64,000 bases of DNA, from NCBI GenBank assembly GCA_023336205.1, contig JALQCR010000003.1, positions 204,922 to 268,921 on the forward strand. The letters run 5' to 3'. A model generated the notes under the pieces. It was given only the letters and a program-made list of their open reading frames with translations, did not search any database and had not been told where the DNA came from. Position 1 is the stretch's first letter; every line of letters starts with the position of its first letter. A program made the translations under genes and the position numbers. Origin of the DNA: Pseudanabaena sp. Salubria-1 (GTDB taxonomy: Bacteria; Cyanobacteriota; Cyanobacteriia; Pseudanabaenales; Pseudanabaenaceae). Of this stretch, positions 26,521 through 36,465 are shown piece after piece.

Positions 26521-27820
26521 CTTAGTGGTGCAGAAAAATCTGAAAAGCGTTGCTAGGCATAGAATCTCATCATGAGACAAGAGGCAAAAAGGGGCAAGAG
26601 ATGAGATACTCAAGTTCCTCAACAAAAGATCTTATACAAATGCCCCACCTATATCTTCAGCTACAAGAACAACTGCGTCAATGGCTCAAGCCAAAAGATA
26701 AGCGACATCTCCAAGGATTTGCGGAGGCAGTAGCCGCGATATTGCAATCAGGAAGGGCAAGTCTGAGTCATTGGTTGCCCTATTTGAGCCATAGAGAGTG
26801 CCAAGCCAGAAGTCAGATGGAAAGACTAAGCTACTTTGTGCATAATCCACATATCATCGCCGAGAGATTCTATAACCCATTGGTGAAGCACTTTCTCCAA
26901 GCATTTGCAGGAGAATCGTTGGAACTAGCCTTAGACACAAGTATGCTGTGGGATAAATTCTGTCTTATAGAAGTATGCTTGATTTGGGGAGGGAGGTCGA
27001 TTACTCTAGCTCAAGTAGTACTAGAGCATGGCAGCGCTACAGTTGGCTTTGAACATTATCGTCCCGTCTTAGAACAAGTACGCTCTCTATTGCCGCCACA
27101 AAGTACGGTGACCTTGCTTGCCGACCGAGGTTTTGAACATGGGGAATTAATCCGATGGTTACAGCAAAATCACTGGTCTTGGGCAATTCGCGCAAAGAGC
27201 GATCTGCTAGTGACTCTGCCAACAGGTACAACCAAGCGTGTTGAACAACTGATACCTCCCGCAGAGCAAGCTTATCTAGTTCCCGATGTCACCGTACTCG
27301 GTGATGTTAATTGTCATTTAGCGACGGCTAACCTAGACATGGCTAACGGTTCATGGGCTGTCCTTAGCGATATTCCCCCTTCATTAAAGACTTTTGCTCT
27401 CTATGGCAAACGCTTTGGCGGTATTGAACCTCATTTTAAGGATTACAAGTCGGCGGCTTTTAATGTGGTTAGCTCGCATCTCCGTGATGCTCAATCTCTT
27501 ACCTGTTTGTTTATGCTCCTTGCCACGGCTAACCTGATTGCTGTAATTCTTGGCATAATGTTGGTGCGTTTGGGGCAAAGGGCGGCTATTGATTGGCACG
27601 ATCATCGCGGCTTGAGTTTTCTGCAACTCGGTCTCCGTCAGCTTCACACCCTTCTTTACCAACAAAAACCTCTTCCTCTTTTGCAGATTTTCCCTAGAAC
27701 TAATCCTCCCCCTGCCTGTGCTTCTATTGCCAAACGCGAAAAGTTAGATTTTCGTATCGAATTTGCTCGTATTACCATTGTCTCATCTTGAGACTCTCCT
27801 GAGTTTTCTGCACCACTAAG
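26521..27820 (+). mobile_element. IS4-family element, copy B
   Basis: The 1300-bp element has CTTAGTGGTGCAG ends and a perfect 10-bp duplication CAACAGTCTC (26511-26520 and 27821-27830). It lies within the first codons of lysA and is transcribed in the opposite direction. It is almost identical to copies C and D. Confidence 0.95.
26601..27791 (+). CDS. IS4-family transposase (copy B)
   Basis: The ATG at 26601 gives 396 residues starting MRYSSSSTKDLIQ. The acidic catalytic positions are in LALDTSMLWDKF, LLADRGFEHGELI and FGGIEPHFKDYKS. An in-frame start at 26550 exists but lies close to the terminal repeat and is not conserved in copy A or D. The frame is intact. Confidence 0.93.
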   Translation: MRYSSSSTKDLIQMPHLYLQLQEQLRQWLKPKDKRHLQGFAEAVAAILQSGRASLSHWLPYLSHRECQARSQMERLSYFVHNPHIIAERFYNPLVKHFLQAFAGESLELALDTSMLWDKFCLIEVCLIWGGRSITLAQVVLEHGSATVGFEHYRPVLEQVRSLLPPQSTVTLLADRGFEHGELIRWLQQNHWSWAIRAKSDLLVTLPTGTTKRVEQLIPPAEQAYLVPDVTVLGDVNCHLATANLDMANGSWAVLSDIPPSLKTFALYGKRFGGIEPHFKDYKSAAFNVVSSHLRDAQSLTCLFMLLATANLIAVILGIMLVRLGQRAAIDWHDHRGLSFLQLGLRQLHTLLYQQKPLPLLQIFPRTNPPPACASIAKREKLDFRIEFARITIVSS

Positions 27821-27830
27821 CAACAGTCTC

Positions 27831-27860
27831 TGATTTTTGACTGGTTAAAACAGTAGTCAT
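27831..27860 (-). pseudogene. lysA: Severed first codons of lysA
   Basis: On the minus strand ATG at 27860 begins MTTVLTSQKS and then meets the target duplication, which encodes the ETV junction. Joining it to the lysA body across the IS gives MTTVLTSQKSETVVSNSLKN in one frame. These codons and the upstream promoter are now 1.3 kb from the rest of the gene. Confidence 0.82.
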
Positions 27861-27986
27861 GAAGTACCAATGATTTTTTGTAAAACTTTCTAATATCTAT
27901 TATAAAAAATAGCGGCAATTTTATTTGGCGCTATTTTTATTAGCAGGAAGTGCGTTGGGAAATGCCCAGACTAACAATTTCTACCT

Positions 27987-28508
27987 TTAATGATCTATTT
28001 TTTCTAGTTTTAGAGATCGTTGCAATTCTTCGATTTCGTCTTTGTGTGCACGAACCTTAAGTCTTGTCTCAGGCAGAAGTTGCAAACTAACTTTACGCTC
28101 ACGCGGCGTACCTTGCCAATAAAATACACCAGCGATCGGCGATAAGATCGTCAACCATAACCAAAGATTTTCAAGATCAGGGATTAAAATACCTAAAACT
28201 ACTCCCAAACAAATTAGACCAACAGCCGCTAGTATTGTCAGAAATATTGCCAAAAAAAGACTTGGTTTAACTTGACCTGAGAGATTGGCAACATCTCTTT
28301 CTGGATCAATCTCAACTACTTTGTAAGCTCTTTGTTGAAAATGATCACGAACTTGCTTCAAAAGATGATCATCCGTAAGGTTTCCCACAGCGAACAATGC
28401 ATCAGTTGTGCGATCGCGGATTGAACCACGCAAAAAAGAAACTAACCCATAAAATAACAGGATTGTTAGGAACAGGGTGGAATATACTGTCGGAATAGTT
28501 TCAGGCAT
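27987..28508 (-). CDS. Complex C haem-attachment (CCB-type) membrane protein
   Basis: The 173-residue protein has one N-terminal membrane segment (about 8-25), a soluble stretch with RGSIRDRTTDALF, the phrase LSGQVKPSLFLAIFLTILAA that opens a second membrane region (about 88-130), and a basic C-terminal domain (GTPRERKVSLQLLPETRLKV). This layout matches the cyanobacterial protein usually named cofactor assembly of complex C subunit B, needed to attach haem c(i) to cytochrome b6. The name is from recall of the family's look, not an alignment. It is separated from its neighbours by repeats and IS4 copy B. Confidence 0.6.
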   Translation of the reverse strand: MPETIPTVYSTLFLTILLFYGLVSFLRGSIRDRTTDALFAVGNLTDDHLLKQVRDHFQQRAYKVVEIDPERDVANLSGQVKPSLFLAIFLTILAAVGLICLGVVLGILIPDLENLWLWLTILSPIAGVFYWQGTPRERKVSLQLLPETRLKVRAHKDEIEELQRSLKLEKIDH

Positions 28509-28575
28509 TCGATCTGAGATGTTATTGGCTTTAGATATAGTCTAAGTAGCTAGGCACAATTAGATATAAAATCCC

Positions 28576-28614
28576 AAAATCTGTACCGCCCGCGTAGCGG
28601 ATGGTACAGATTTT
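28576..28614. repeat. Palindrome with GC core
   Basis: AAAATCTGTACC is paired with GGTACAGATTTT around a GCCCGCGTAGCGGAT core. It lies upstream of the CCB-type gene. Confidence 0.65.
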
Positions 28615-28684
28615 GTTTCTAAGTTTTTAATTATACCGAGTTACTTAATAATCACTTATTATAGGTAGCAACTTTAGAAATGCA

Positions 28685-28818
28685 GGCTCATCTGGGTTTG
28701 AGGGGTAAATGGTACAGTATCGATACAATTATTGGCGACATGGTAGGGCTGTAACTGTTGCTCCGAGAGGATTCTGATTACTATTAGCTGTGCTTATCCC
28801 CATGAACCCAGAAGAGCC
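28685..28818 (-). repeat. 134-bp MITE, copy 3
   Basis: This copy is inverted relative to copies 1, 2 and 4. It is bounded by the perfect 8-bp duplication GAAATGCA (28677-28684 and 28819-28826). It landed between genes. Confidence 0.93.
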
Positions 28819-28914
28819 GAAATGCATAAGCATAAAAAATTTTAATTTGATATATTATCTTGATTTTGATATAAAGATTAACGATTAAAGGCGTAATCAG
28901 AAATTCTCATTATG

Positions 28915-28969
28915 AAACCAATTTTGGGGTTTCCATCGCCTGCGGCGATGGAAACCCCAAAATTGGTTT
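28915..28969. repeat. GC-cored perfect palindrome (26-bp arms)
   Basis: The arm runs from AAACCAATTTTGGGG to CCATCGCC, with the loop TGC, and is mirrored exactly. The stretch just after it (28972-29015) repeats fragments of the same arm. It precedes the polysaccharide gene by about 100 bases. Confidence 0.78.
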
Positions 28970-29065
28970 TTTGAAAGTCCGCCTGCGGCTCACTTCCAAA
29001 AAACCAATTTTAAAAATGAAAATTGCTGAAGCGTAAAGATTAAAGCTACTTAGGTAAAAACAACG

Positions 29066-30670
29066 ATGACTGAATATCCTAAAGCTACCTATGTAGGCAA
29101 GTATGTTGATGATTCATTTAAGCTTACCAAATTCTTCAGAGTACTCCGCAAGCGATGGATCGTCATCGTAGCTGTCTCGGTCACCGTATTTGCTGGGAAC
29201 ACTTACTACACATTTACCAGAACTCCTCAATATCGCTCAAGTGCATCCCTTTTAGTCAACTCAACGATCGCGGTATCAGACATCCAACTCCCTGGCTTAC
29301 CCACCAGCTCCACGGTTAATCTCGGCACAGAAATCGCTATTCTAAAAAGCCGACCTTTGATTGAAATTGCTGTCTCCAAAATGCAGCAGTCCCCCTCGAA
29401 TACTTACAAAGATGTAGATGCATTAACTATCATGAGCGGATTAGACATCCGTCCTGAAAAAGACACAATGGTTTTGCGTCTGACTTATACAGATAGCAAT
29501 CCCAAACGGGCACAAGGAGTTTTAAATGCCTTAGCCCAAACCTATGTCGAATATAGCTTAAAAGATCGGCGTACTAAATCTAGTACTGCTATTAAATTTA
29601 TTCAAGACAAGCTGCCACAAGTCAAACAACAACTGGATAAGTCGGCTTTAGCAGTTACCCAATTTCGTAAGACCTACAACATTGTCGATCCTGATACCTA
29701 TGCCGCCTCCGTTTATAAAATGCGCGAGGCTCTAGAAAATCAAGCTCAAGACTTACAAATCAAAATTGCGCAAGTCCAACAGCAATATGAAGTTCTTAGT
29801 CGTCAAGTTGGTAAATCCCCAGAAGCTGCGATCGGCGGCGCAATTTTGCAGCAAGATGCTCCTTACCAATCATTGGTTAAGCAATTCCAAGAAGCTGCGA
29901 TCGGCGGCGCAATTTTGCAGCAAGATGCTCCTTACCAATCATTGGTTAAGCAATTCCAAGAAGTTGAAACTAACTACTTCTTAGAGCGAACGCGATTTCG
30001 AGGCGATCACCCTAGTATGATCGCTCTTAAAGATCGTCGTGATGAGCTTTATCGACTACTGGAAACTCGCGCCCAGTCGGTAGTTGGGGTGAGAGGCAAT
30101 ACAGCTAATATTACTAATGAGCCCAACAGCGCAATTCAACAAAGCCTAGCCTCTCAGTTATTTGATGCGCAAACTACCCTTGCGGTGAGTCAAGCCCAGC
30201 TAGAAAGCATCCGCAATGCCCAAACAGAAGTATCTTCAGCTTTTTCTAAAATCCCACAGATTCAACAAAAGTATGTCGAAATCCAAAGACAACTAGCCCT
30301 TGATAGCTCTACCTACAATAAGCTCAGTGAAAAACTAGAGGAATTAAGGATTTCTGAGGCTCAAGAGATTTCATCATGGAAGGTTTTGGAGCCACCTCTC
30401 ATTCCCATTAGACCATCTTCTCCAGATATCGAGAGAAGTTTGATTACTGGAGCAATTTCTGGCTTGGTACTAGGTATCTTATTTGCTCTTCTACTCAATC
30501 GCCTAGATCAGCGTATTCGTGAGGTGGGAGAAGTAAGAGAAATAATTGATATTCCTTTACTTGCCTCAATTCCGATGACAGAAACAGCCTCTTTGTCTGC
30601 AAACAACAGTCAAGGAATGTTACCCACTAGTAGCTACTATGCTTTTAAAGAAGCGCCAATTCAAGGATGA
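29066..30670 (+). pseudogene. Exopolysaccharide chain-length/tyrosine-kinase (Wzc/GumC-type) gene truncated by IS30
   Basis: The remaining protein is a polysaccharide co-polymerase: an N-terminal Wzz membrane helix (about 30-50, WIVIVAVSVTVFAGNTYYTF), a long periplasmic coiled region, and the second membrane helix (about 465-485) with the preceding proline-rich PPLIPIRPSSP motif. It ends shortly after PLLASIPMTE, just where a BY-kinase domain usually starts, and runs into the IS30 end (last residues PIQG come from the IS). No kinase domain is found beyond the element. A 69-bp tandem duplication lies inside. The truncated form could still act as a kinase-less co-polymerase. Confidence 0.8.
29822..29959 (+). 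repeat. Perfect 69-bp tandem duplication within the Wzc-type gene
   Basis: Two identical 69-bp units lie head to tail and encode 23 residues twice (EAAIGGAILQQDAPYQSLVK plus QFQ). The frame is kept. The absence of any difference points to a very recent slip or unequal exchange. Confidence 0.95.
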
Positions 30671-31740
30671 AATGCAACGGGTTCTGATGAAGCAAAGAAT
30701 ACTTCGTAAGGAGTACGATAGTCAAGTGATTTTCTGGGTCTGTGATTGATCAAATTCACTGCCTTCTGAAAGTCCTCTTCTTTCACGATTTTAAAGTTTG
30801 TACTTTTGGGATAGAACTCTCTAATTAATCCATTGGTGTGTTCATTCAATCCACGTTCCCATGAATGATATGGATTCGCAAAGAAGGTCTCTAGTTTCAA
30901 TCTTTCAGATAGCTTCTCATGCCCACAGAATTCTCTTCCATTATCAAAGGTCATTGTCTTTCGAGATGTTGATTCTATAGGCTCAAATAGATTGAATGTC
31001 ACTCTGTTTATCTCATCCATCGTCTTGTTCTTAGCTAGTCCAGCAAGTAAATACTTCGATGCTTTATCAACATGCGTAACTACGATACCTGTGTGGTTGC
31101 ACCCGATTACCGTATCACTTTCCCAATGTCCAATCTCTGTTTTTAAATCTGCAATCTTCGGTCGATTCTCTATCCCTACCCTATTGGGAATGCCACCTCG
31201 CTTCTGATGGCGACCTTTGCGCCTTCGTTGCTTTTGCTTCTGCCTCAGATATTGTTGATATATTCCCATCTCTTGATGGTTTGCATAGATCATCAGATAA
31301 ATCGTCTCATAGCTGATTTTACCTAGCCCCTCCCTTTCCATTCTCCCTGCTAGTTGCTCTGGGCTGTGGTGTTGCTCTAACCGTTGTTTGACTTCGGCGA
31401 TCGTCTCAGCACTGATGCTCTGAAATCTTACCTTTGCTTGTTTCCGTCTTGCTTTCATCAGGGCAACCGCAGTATCTGGCAAATAGCCAATCTGTCGCTC
31501 GTCTGTATTGCGCGATAACTCTCTTGAAATCGTACTTTTGTTTCGCTTCAAGCGACGACCTATCTCTGATACAGATAATTGCTCAATTACTCTTAGTTTA
31601 TACAGTTCACTTCTTTCTGTGGTGGTAAGATGGACAAAGCTCATGAGGGTATCCTAATTATTGTGATTAATATCAGAATATCCTTATGAGTCCCTTTACG
31701 CAAAGATCTCTAGGTGTTGCATTTCATCCTTGAATTGGCG
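30654..31740 (-). mobile_element. IS30-family element, copy 2
   Basis: It has the same 1087-bp length and ends as the copy at 2554-3640. The flanks differ (left ...AAG, right TTT...), so the 3-bp duplication seen at copy 1 is missing. This and the lost kinase domain suggest a deletion that started at the right end of the element. Confidence 0.93.
30661..31644 (-). CDS. IS30-family transposase (copy 2)
   Basis: The 327 residues are identical to those of copy 1, with the helix-turn-helix and DDE motifs intact. It reads towards the truncated polysaccharide gene and overlaps its last codons. Confidence 0.95.
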   Translation of the reverse strand: MSFVHLTTTERSELYKLRVIEQLSVSEIGRRLKRNKSTISRELSRNTDERQIGYLPDTAVALMKARRKQAKVRFQSISAETIAEVKQRLEQHHSPEQLAGRMEREGLGKISYETIYLMIYANHQEMGIYQQYLRQKQKQRRRKGRHQKRGGIPNRVGIENRPKIADLKTEIGHWESDTVIGCNHTGIVVTHVDKASKYLLAGLAKNKTMDEINRVTFNLFEPIESTSRKTMTFDNGREFCGHEKLSERLKLETFFANPYHSWERGLNEHTNGLIREFYPKSTNFKIVKEEDFQKAVNLINHRPRKSLDYRTPYEVFFASSEPVAFHP

Positions 31741-31908
31741 TTTTAAAGTGTTATGAAGTCATACATTTAAATTTTTTGTGGTCGTTGTTAAATAAAACTG
31801 TCAGTATATATTCATGTTTCGGTGGTTTTATCTATGAATAAATACAAATTTCCGAAAGTGTAGTCATTTTGTGGTTCGGTTATAAATCAGTCTATCTAGA
31901 AAGGATTG

Positions 31909-32002
31909 TTAGGACTTATGTATATGGTATATGTAGCTGTGGCTTGGTCACACCACATTTACTCGAAACCCATTAAATTCGTTAGGCTTGCGTAAGTCTT
32001 AA
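31909..32002. repeat. MITE-like element with TTAGGACTTAyGyA ends
   Basis: The left end TTAGGACTTATGTA and the inverted right end TTAAGACTTACGCA enclose 94 bp without coding capacity. TTAGGACTTACGCA-type ends are widespread in cyanobacterial MITEs. The rest of 31741-32191 shows nothing I recognise. Confidence 0.5.
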
Positions 32003-32191
32003 TAGTATTATTTGCCTTTTCTTTGAGTAGTTTATATTGCCATTAGCAATGTGATTTTTAGGAAGAGCCCTCCTGCAAATCAGATTGCTACAAATATTAC
32101 AACCTATAAATAATCAGCAACTATAATCATGAAAATTATATTTCTAAAATCTCGCTAACCCAAAGATTTTAGAAAAGCCAATTTAATTGTT

Positions 32192-32325
32192 GGCTCTTCT
32201 GGGTTCATGGGGATAAGCACAGCTAATAGTAATCAGAATCCTCTCGGAGCAACAGTTACAGCCCTACCATGTCGCCAATAATTGTATCGATACTGTACCA
32301 TTTACCCCTCAAACCCAGATGAGCC
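32192..32325 (+). repeat. 134-bp MITE, copy 4
   Basis: Same orientation as copies 1 and 2, with the perfect 8-bp duplication TAATTGTT (32184-32191 and 32326-32333). It lies 132 bases upstream of the hybrid kinase start. Confidence 0.93.
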
Positions 32326-32457
32326 TAATTGTTTCTGCGCCTGATGCATAGAAACAGTTAGATCGGCATTATAGAGGGAATTACCAATGAATAATTTAAA
32401 ATTGCCATACATCAAAAAAAAATGTTAGATTTTGAAAACAGCAGTCAGTTTTAAGTT

Positions 32458-33868
32458 ATGCAAAAGAATACAAATTTAGTTTTAGTAGTTGATGACGAAA
32501 TTGAGATCCAAAGACTCTTTAAACAGAGATTTAGAAAAAGAATTCTATCTAAAGAATTAGATTTTATATTTGCTTCAAATGGAATAGAAGCTTTGGCAAT
32601 CTTGAAAGAAACAAATTGCATCTCAATGATCCTTACCGATATTAGGATGCCTAAAATGGATGGATTATCCTTTATTTCAAAATTAGCTGAAATTAATCGA
32701 AATATAAAAGCAGTAGTAGTCTCAGCCTATGGAGACATCCAAAATATTCGGATGGCAATGAACTGTGGCGCTTTTGATTTTGTAACAAAACCTATTGATT
32801 TTGATGATTTAGAAATAACTATTGATAGAACATTTGCTTTTGTTTCTCATTTACAGGAACAACAAAAACAACTAGAGGAAACTCTTGCACAGGTGAGAGT
32901 GCTTGAAATTAAGGAAATTGCTTTAGCTCATGACAAAGAGCTTGCCGAAGCTGCAAATCGAGCAAAGAGTGCTTTCTTAGCTAATATGAGTCATGAAATC
33001 CGTACGCCAATGAATGGAGTAATTGGAATGACGGATTTATTGTCAACCACCAATTTGACAGAAGAACAGAGAGATTATGTACAGATCATTCGTGAGAGTG
33101 GCGATTTGCTTTTAACAATTATTAATGACATTCTTGATTTTTCTAAGATTGAATCTGGAATGCTAAAAATAGAAAGCCGTTTGCTCGTTCTGGAAGATAT
33201 TGTCAGATCTGTCTTTGAACTTTTAAGTAAACAAGCAAGCGATAAAAATCTCAGCATTCAATATTCAATGCATCCAGATATTCCTCATGATTTATTAGGT
33301 GATGCCGCAAGGATACGTCAAGTTTTAATCAATCTCTTAGGTAATGCGATTAAATTTACTCTACAAGGCAATGTGACAATCTCGATCGAGCCTCGGTTAA
33401 TCGTAAATAGTGATGAATGTGAATTATTCTTTGCAGTTGAAGATACGGGTATTGGTATTGAAGTTAATCAGCTAAATTTATTGTTTCAACCATTTACTCA
33501 AGCTGATTCTTCCATCAGTCGTCAGTATGGTGGGACAGGATTAGGGCTTGCAATTAGTAAGCGTTTGGTTGAGTTAATGGGAGGTACAGTTTGGGTCGAG
33601 AGTCTTGGACGAATTGGTGGTAATCCTCCTGACAATTGGACGTTTGATCCAGAAACGATCCATACCAGCGGCTCTGTATTCTACTTTACTCTCGTGTTGA
33701 GAACTTTACCCACAGAAGTTGCTAATTCTCAAATACCTAGCATTACTCAACCAATTTTATCTCCTGCAGATCAAGTAACTACTCGATCAAAGAGTTTAGA
33801 AGTTCTCATTGTTGAAGATAATTTCGTTAATCAAAGAGTGCTACAACTATTTTTAGAAACACTTGGTT
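32458..33868 (+). pseudogene. Hybrid histidine kinase, first part (receiver, HisKA, HATPase), cut by IS4
   Basis: A receiver (1-125; acidic pair D12-D13, phosphorylated D61, K111) is followed by a coiled helix, HisKA with H179 in [16 protein letters not shown], and an HATPase with DTGIGIE and [11 protein letters not shown] second receiver begins [16 protein letters not shown] and breaks off at ETLG in the 9-bp target duplication. Removing the insertion joins it in frame to 36466-36776, for a 573-residue protein. In its present state the frame stops two codons into the IS, but the kinase core with its own receiver remains complete and could be made. Confidence 0.85.
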
Positions 33869-34920
33869 CTTAGTGGTGCAGAAAACTCAGGAGAGTCTCA
33901 AGATGAGACAATGGTAATACGAGCAAATTCGATACGAAAATCTAACTTTTCGCGTTTGGCAATAGAAGCACAGGCAGGGGGAGGATTAGTTCTAGGGAAA
34001 ATCTGCAAAAGAGGAAGAGGTTTTTGTTGGTAAAGAAGGGTGTGAAGCTGACGGAGACCGAGTTGCAGAAAACTCAAGCCGCGATGATCGTGCCAATCAA
34101 TAGCCGCCCTTTGCCCCAAACGCACCAACATTATGCCAAGAATTACAGCAATCAGGTTAGCCGTGGCAAGGAGCATAAACAAACAGGTAAGAGATTGAGC
34201 ATCACGGAGATGCGAGCTAACCACATTAAAAGCCGCCGACTTGTAATCCTTAAAATGAGGTTCAATACCGCCAAAGCGTTTGCCATAGAGAGCAAAAGTC
34301 TTTAATGAAGGGGGAATATCGCTAAGGACAGCCCATGAACCGTTAGCCATGTCTAGGTTAGCCGTCGCTAAATGACAATTAACATCACCGAGTACGGTGA
34401 CATCGGGAACTAGATAAGCTTGCTCTGCGGGAGGTATCAGTTGTTCAACACGCTTGGTTGTACCTGTTGGCAGAGTCACTAGCAGATCGCTCTTTGCGCG
34501 AATTGCCCAAGACCAGTGATTTTGCTGTAACCATCGGATTAATTCCCCATGTTCAAAACCTCGGTCGGCAAGCAAGGTCACCGTACTTTGTGGCGGCAAT
34601 AGAGAGCGTACTTGTTCTAAGACGGGACGATAATGTTCAAAGCCAACTGTAGCGCTGCCATGCTCTAGTACTACTTGAGCTAGAGTAATCGACCTCCCTC
34701 CCCAAATCAAGCATACTTCTATAAGACAGAATTTATCCCACAGCATACTTGTGTCTAAGGCTAGTTCCAACGATTCTCCTGCAAATGCTTGGAGAAAGTG
34801 CTTCACCAATGGGTTATAGAATCTCTCGGCGATGATATGTGGATTATGCACAAAGTAGCTTAGTCTTTCCATCTGACTTCTGGCTTGGCACTCTCTATGG
34901 CTCAAATAGGGCAACCAATG

Positions 34921-36198
34921 TAGGGCAACCGCACACGTTCATGAATAAACAACGAAACAAAGAAGGCAAAGTAAAATGACCAATATAAATTAAAAGTAAA
35001 AAAGTGACATGTCTTCTACAATCAGCCCAGTCGCATTAATTGAGACACATTTTGGCAACTTGCGAGACCCCAGAGCAGCACATAGTATCGAACATAAGCT
35101 ATTAGACATATTGGTAATCAGCATATGTGGAACAATAAGCGGAGCAAATGATTTTACAGCAATAGCAGAATATGGAAAATCAAAGGAAAAATGGTTAAAG
35201 ACATTTTTAGAATTAGAAAATGGAATACCATCAGCAGATACATTTGAGAGAATATTTGCTCGACTGAACCCATCAGAATTGCAAAAATGTTTTATAGGAT
35301 GGATGGAAGCAGTCCATAAAACAACAGACGGAGAATTGATTAATATTGATGGCAAAACGTTGAGAGGAGCAAAGGAAGCAGGCAACTCCCGTAGCCTAAT
35401 TCATATGGTGAGTGTTTGGTCGGCAACGCAGCATTTGGTTCTGGGACAGAAAAAAGTTAGTGAGAAATCAAATGAAATAACCGCTATCCCACCATTGCTG
35501 GAAATGTTGGCAATTCGAGGTTGTTTGGTCAGCATAGACGCAATGGGATGTCAGACCGAAATCGCCAAAACAATCATTGAACAAGGTGCAGATTATGTAT
35601 TAGCGCTAAAAGGAAATCAAGGTAATCTCCATGATGATGTAAGTCAATTATTCACATCTGCTCGCTCGCAAAAATTCCATAATATCGAACATCAATTCCA
35701 TTCAACAGTAGAAAAAGGACATGGGCGCATTGAGAAGAGATCCTATTGGACTATGGGTAATACAGAATTTCTCATTGGCGCAGAGAAATGGACAGGGTTA
35801 AAAAGTATTGGCATGGTTGAATCAGAACGTAGTGTCAATGGCGTAGTTTCTATCCAACAGCGATATTATATTCTGAGTATTGAGAGTGATGTTCACAGGT
35901 TCTCTCAATCTGTTAGAAGTCATTGGAGTATTGAAAATCAACTGCATTGGATTCTTGATGTTGGGTTTGATGAAGATGCTTCTCAATCTTGTCGAGGCTA
36001 TACTGCTGAAAACTTAGCTGTTATTCGTCATGTTGGCTTAAATTTACTTTCCCGTGACAAAAAAACTAAGGTCGGAGTCAAGACTAAACGACTTAAAGCT
36101 GGATGGGATGACAACTATCTCAAGCTTATACTTAACGCCTTAAACATAGTCTCACCTTAGTCTTCATTATTTATTCATGAACGTGTGCGGTTGCCCTA
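34921..36198 (+). mobile_element. ISAs1-family element
   Basis: The 1278-bp element has ends TAGGGCAACCGCACACGTTC and a perfect 10-bp duplication GCAACCAATG (34911-34920 and 36199-36208). It is inserted in IS4 copy C, so it arrived later. Confidence 0.95.
35009..36160 (+). CDS. ISAs1-family transposase
   Basis: The 383-residue protein has the N-terminal domain typical of this family (FGNLRDPRAAHSIEHKLLDI and ISGANDFTAIAEYG). The DDE core follows: INIDGKTLRGA, LVSIDAMGCQTEIAK and HWSIENQLHWILDVGFDEDA. No defect is seen, so it should be active and may also move the ISAs1-derived element at 10462-10859 if those ends still work. Confidence 0.95.
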   Translation: MSSTISPVALIETHFGNLRDPRAAHSIEHKLLDILVISICGTISGANDFTAIAEYGKSKEKWLKTFLELENGIPSADTFERIFARLNPSELQKCFIGWMEAVHKTTDGELINIDGKTLRGAKEAGNSRSLIHMVSVWSATQHLVLGQKKVSEKSNEITAIPPLLEMLAIRGCLVSIDAMGCQTEIAKTIIEQGADYVLALKGNQGNLHDDVSQLFTSARSQKFHNIEHQFHSTVEKGHGRIEKRSYWTMGNTEFLIGAEKWTGLKSIGMVESERSVNGVVSIQQRYYILSIESDVHRFSQSVRSHWSIENQLHWILDVGFDEDASQSCRGYTAENLAVIRHVGLNLLSRDKKTKVGVKTKRLKAGWDDNYLKLILNALNIVSP

Positions 36199-36465
36199 GC
36201 AACCAATGACTCAGACTTGCCCTTCCTGATTGCAATATCGCGGCTACTGCCTCCGCAAATCCTTGGAGATGTCGCTTATCTTTTGGCTTGAGCCATTGAC
36301 GCAGTTGTTCTTGTAGCTGAAGATATAGGTGGGTCATTTGTATAAGATCTTTTGTTGAGGAACTTGAGTATCTCATCTCTTGCCCCTTTTTGCCTCTTGT
36401 CTCATGATGAGATTCTATGCCTAGCAACGCTTTTCAGATTTTTCTGCACCACTAAGCACTTGGTT

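Larger units (their letters stand above)
33898..36376 (-). pseudogene. IS4-family transposase (copy C), split by ISAs1
   Basis: The N-terminal part (from ATG 36376 down to about 36199) and the C-terminal part (34920 to 33898) together match copy B almost residue for residue. The break falls after ASLSHWL. All catalytic motifs sit in the C-terminal piece, but that piece lacks the DNA-binding start, so this copy cannot be self-mobile. Confidence 0.9.
33869..36456 (-). mobile_element. IS4-family element, copy C, carrying a nested ISAs1 element
   Basis: The outer ends are CTTAGTGGTGCAG and its complement, with the 9-bp duplication CACTTGGTT (33860-33868 and 36457-36465). Without the nested element and its 10-bp duplication it measures 1300 bp, the same as copy B. 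It disrupts the hybrid kinase. Confidence 0.95.

Noticed and set aside
27384..27665. 93-codon antisense frame repeated in several IS4 copies
   Set aside because: It is the reverse strand of a conserved part of the transposase and recurs only because the IS is repeated.
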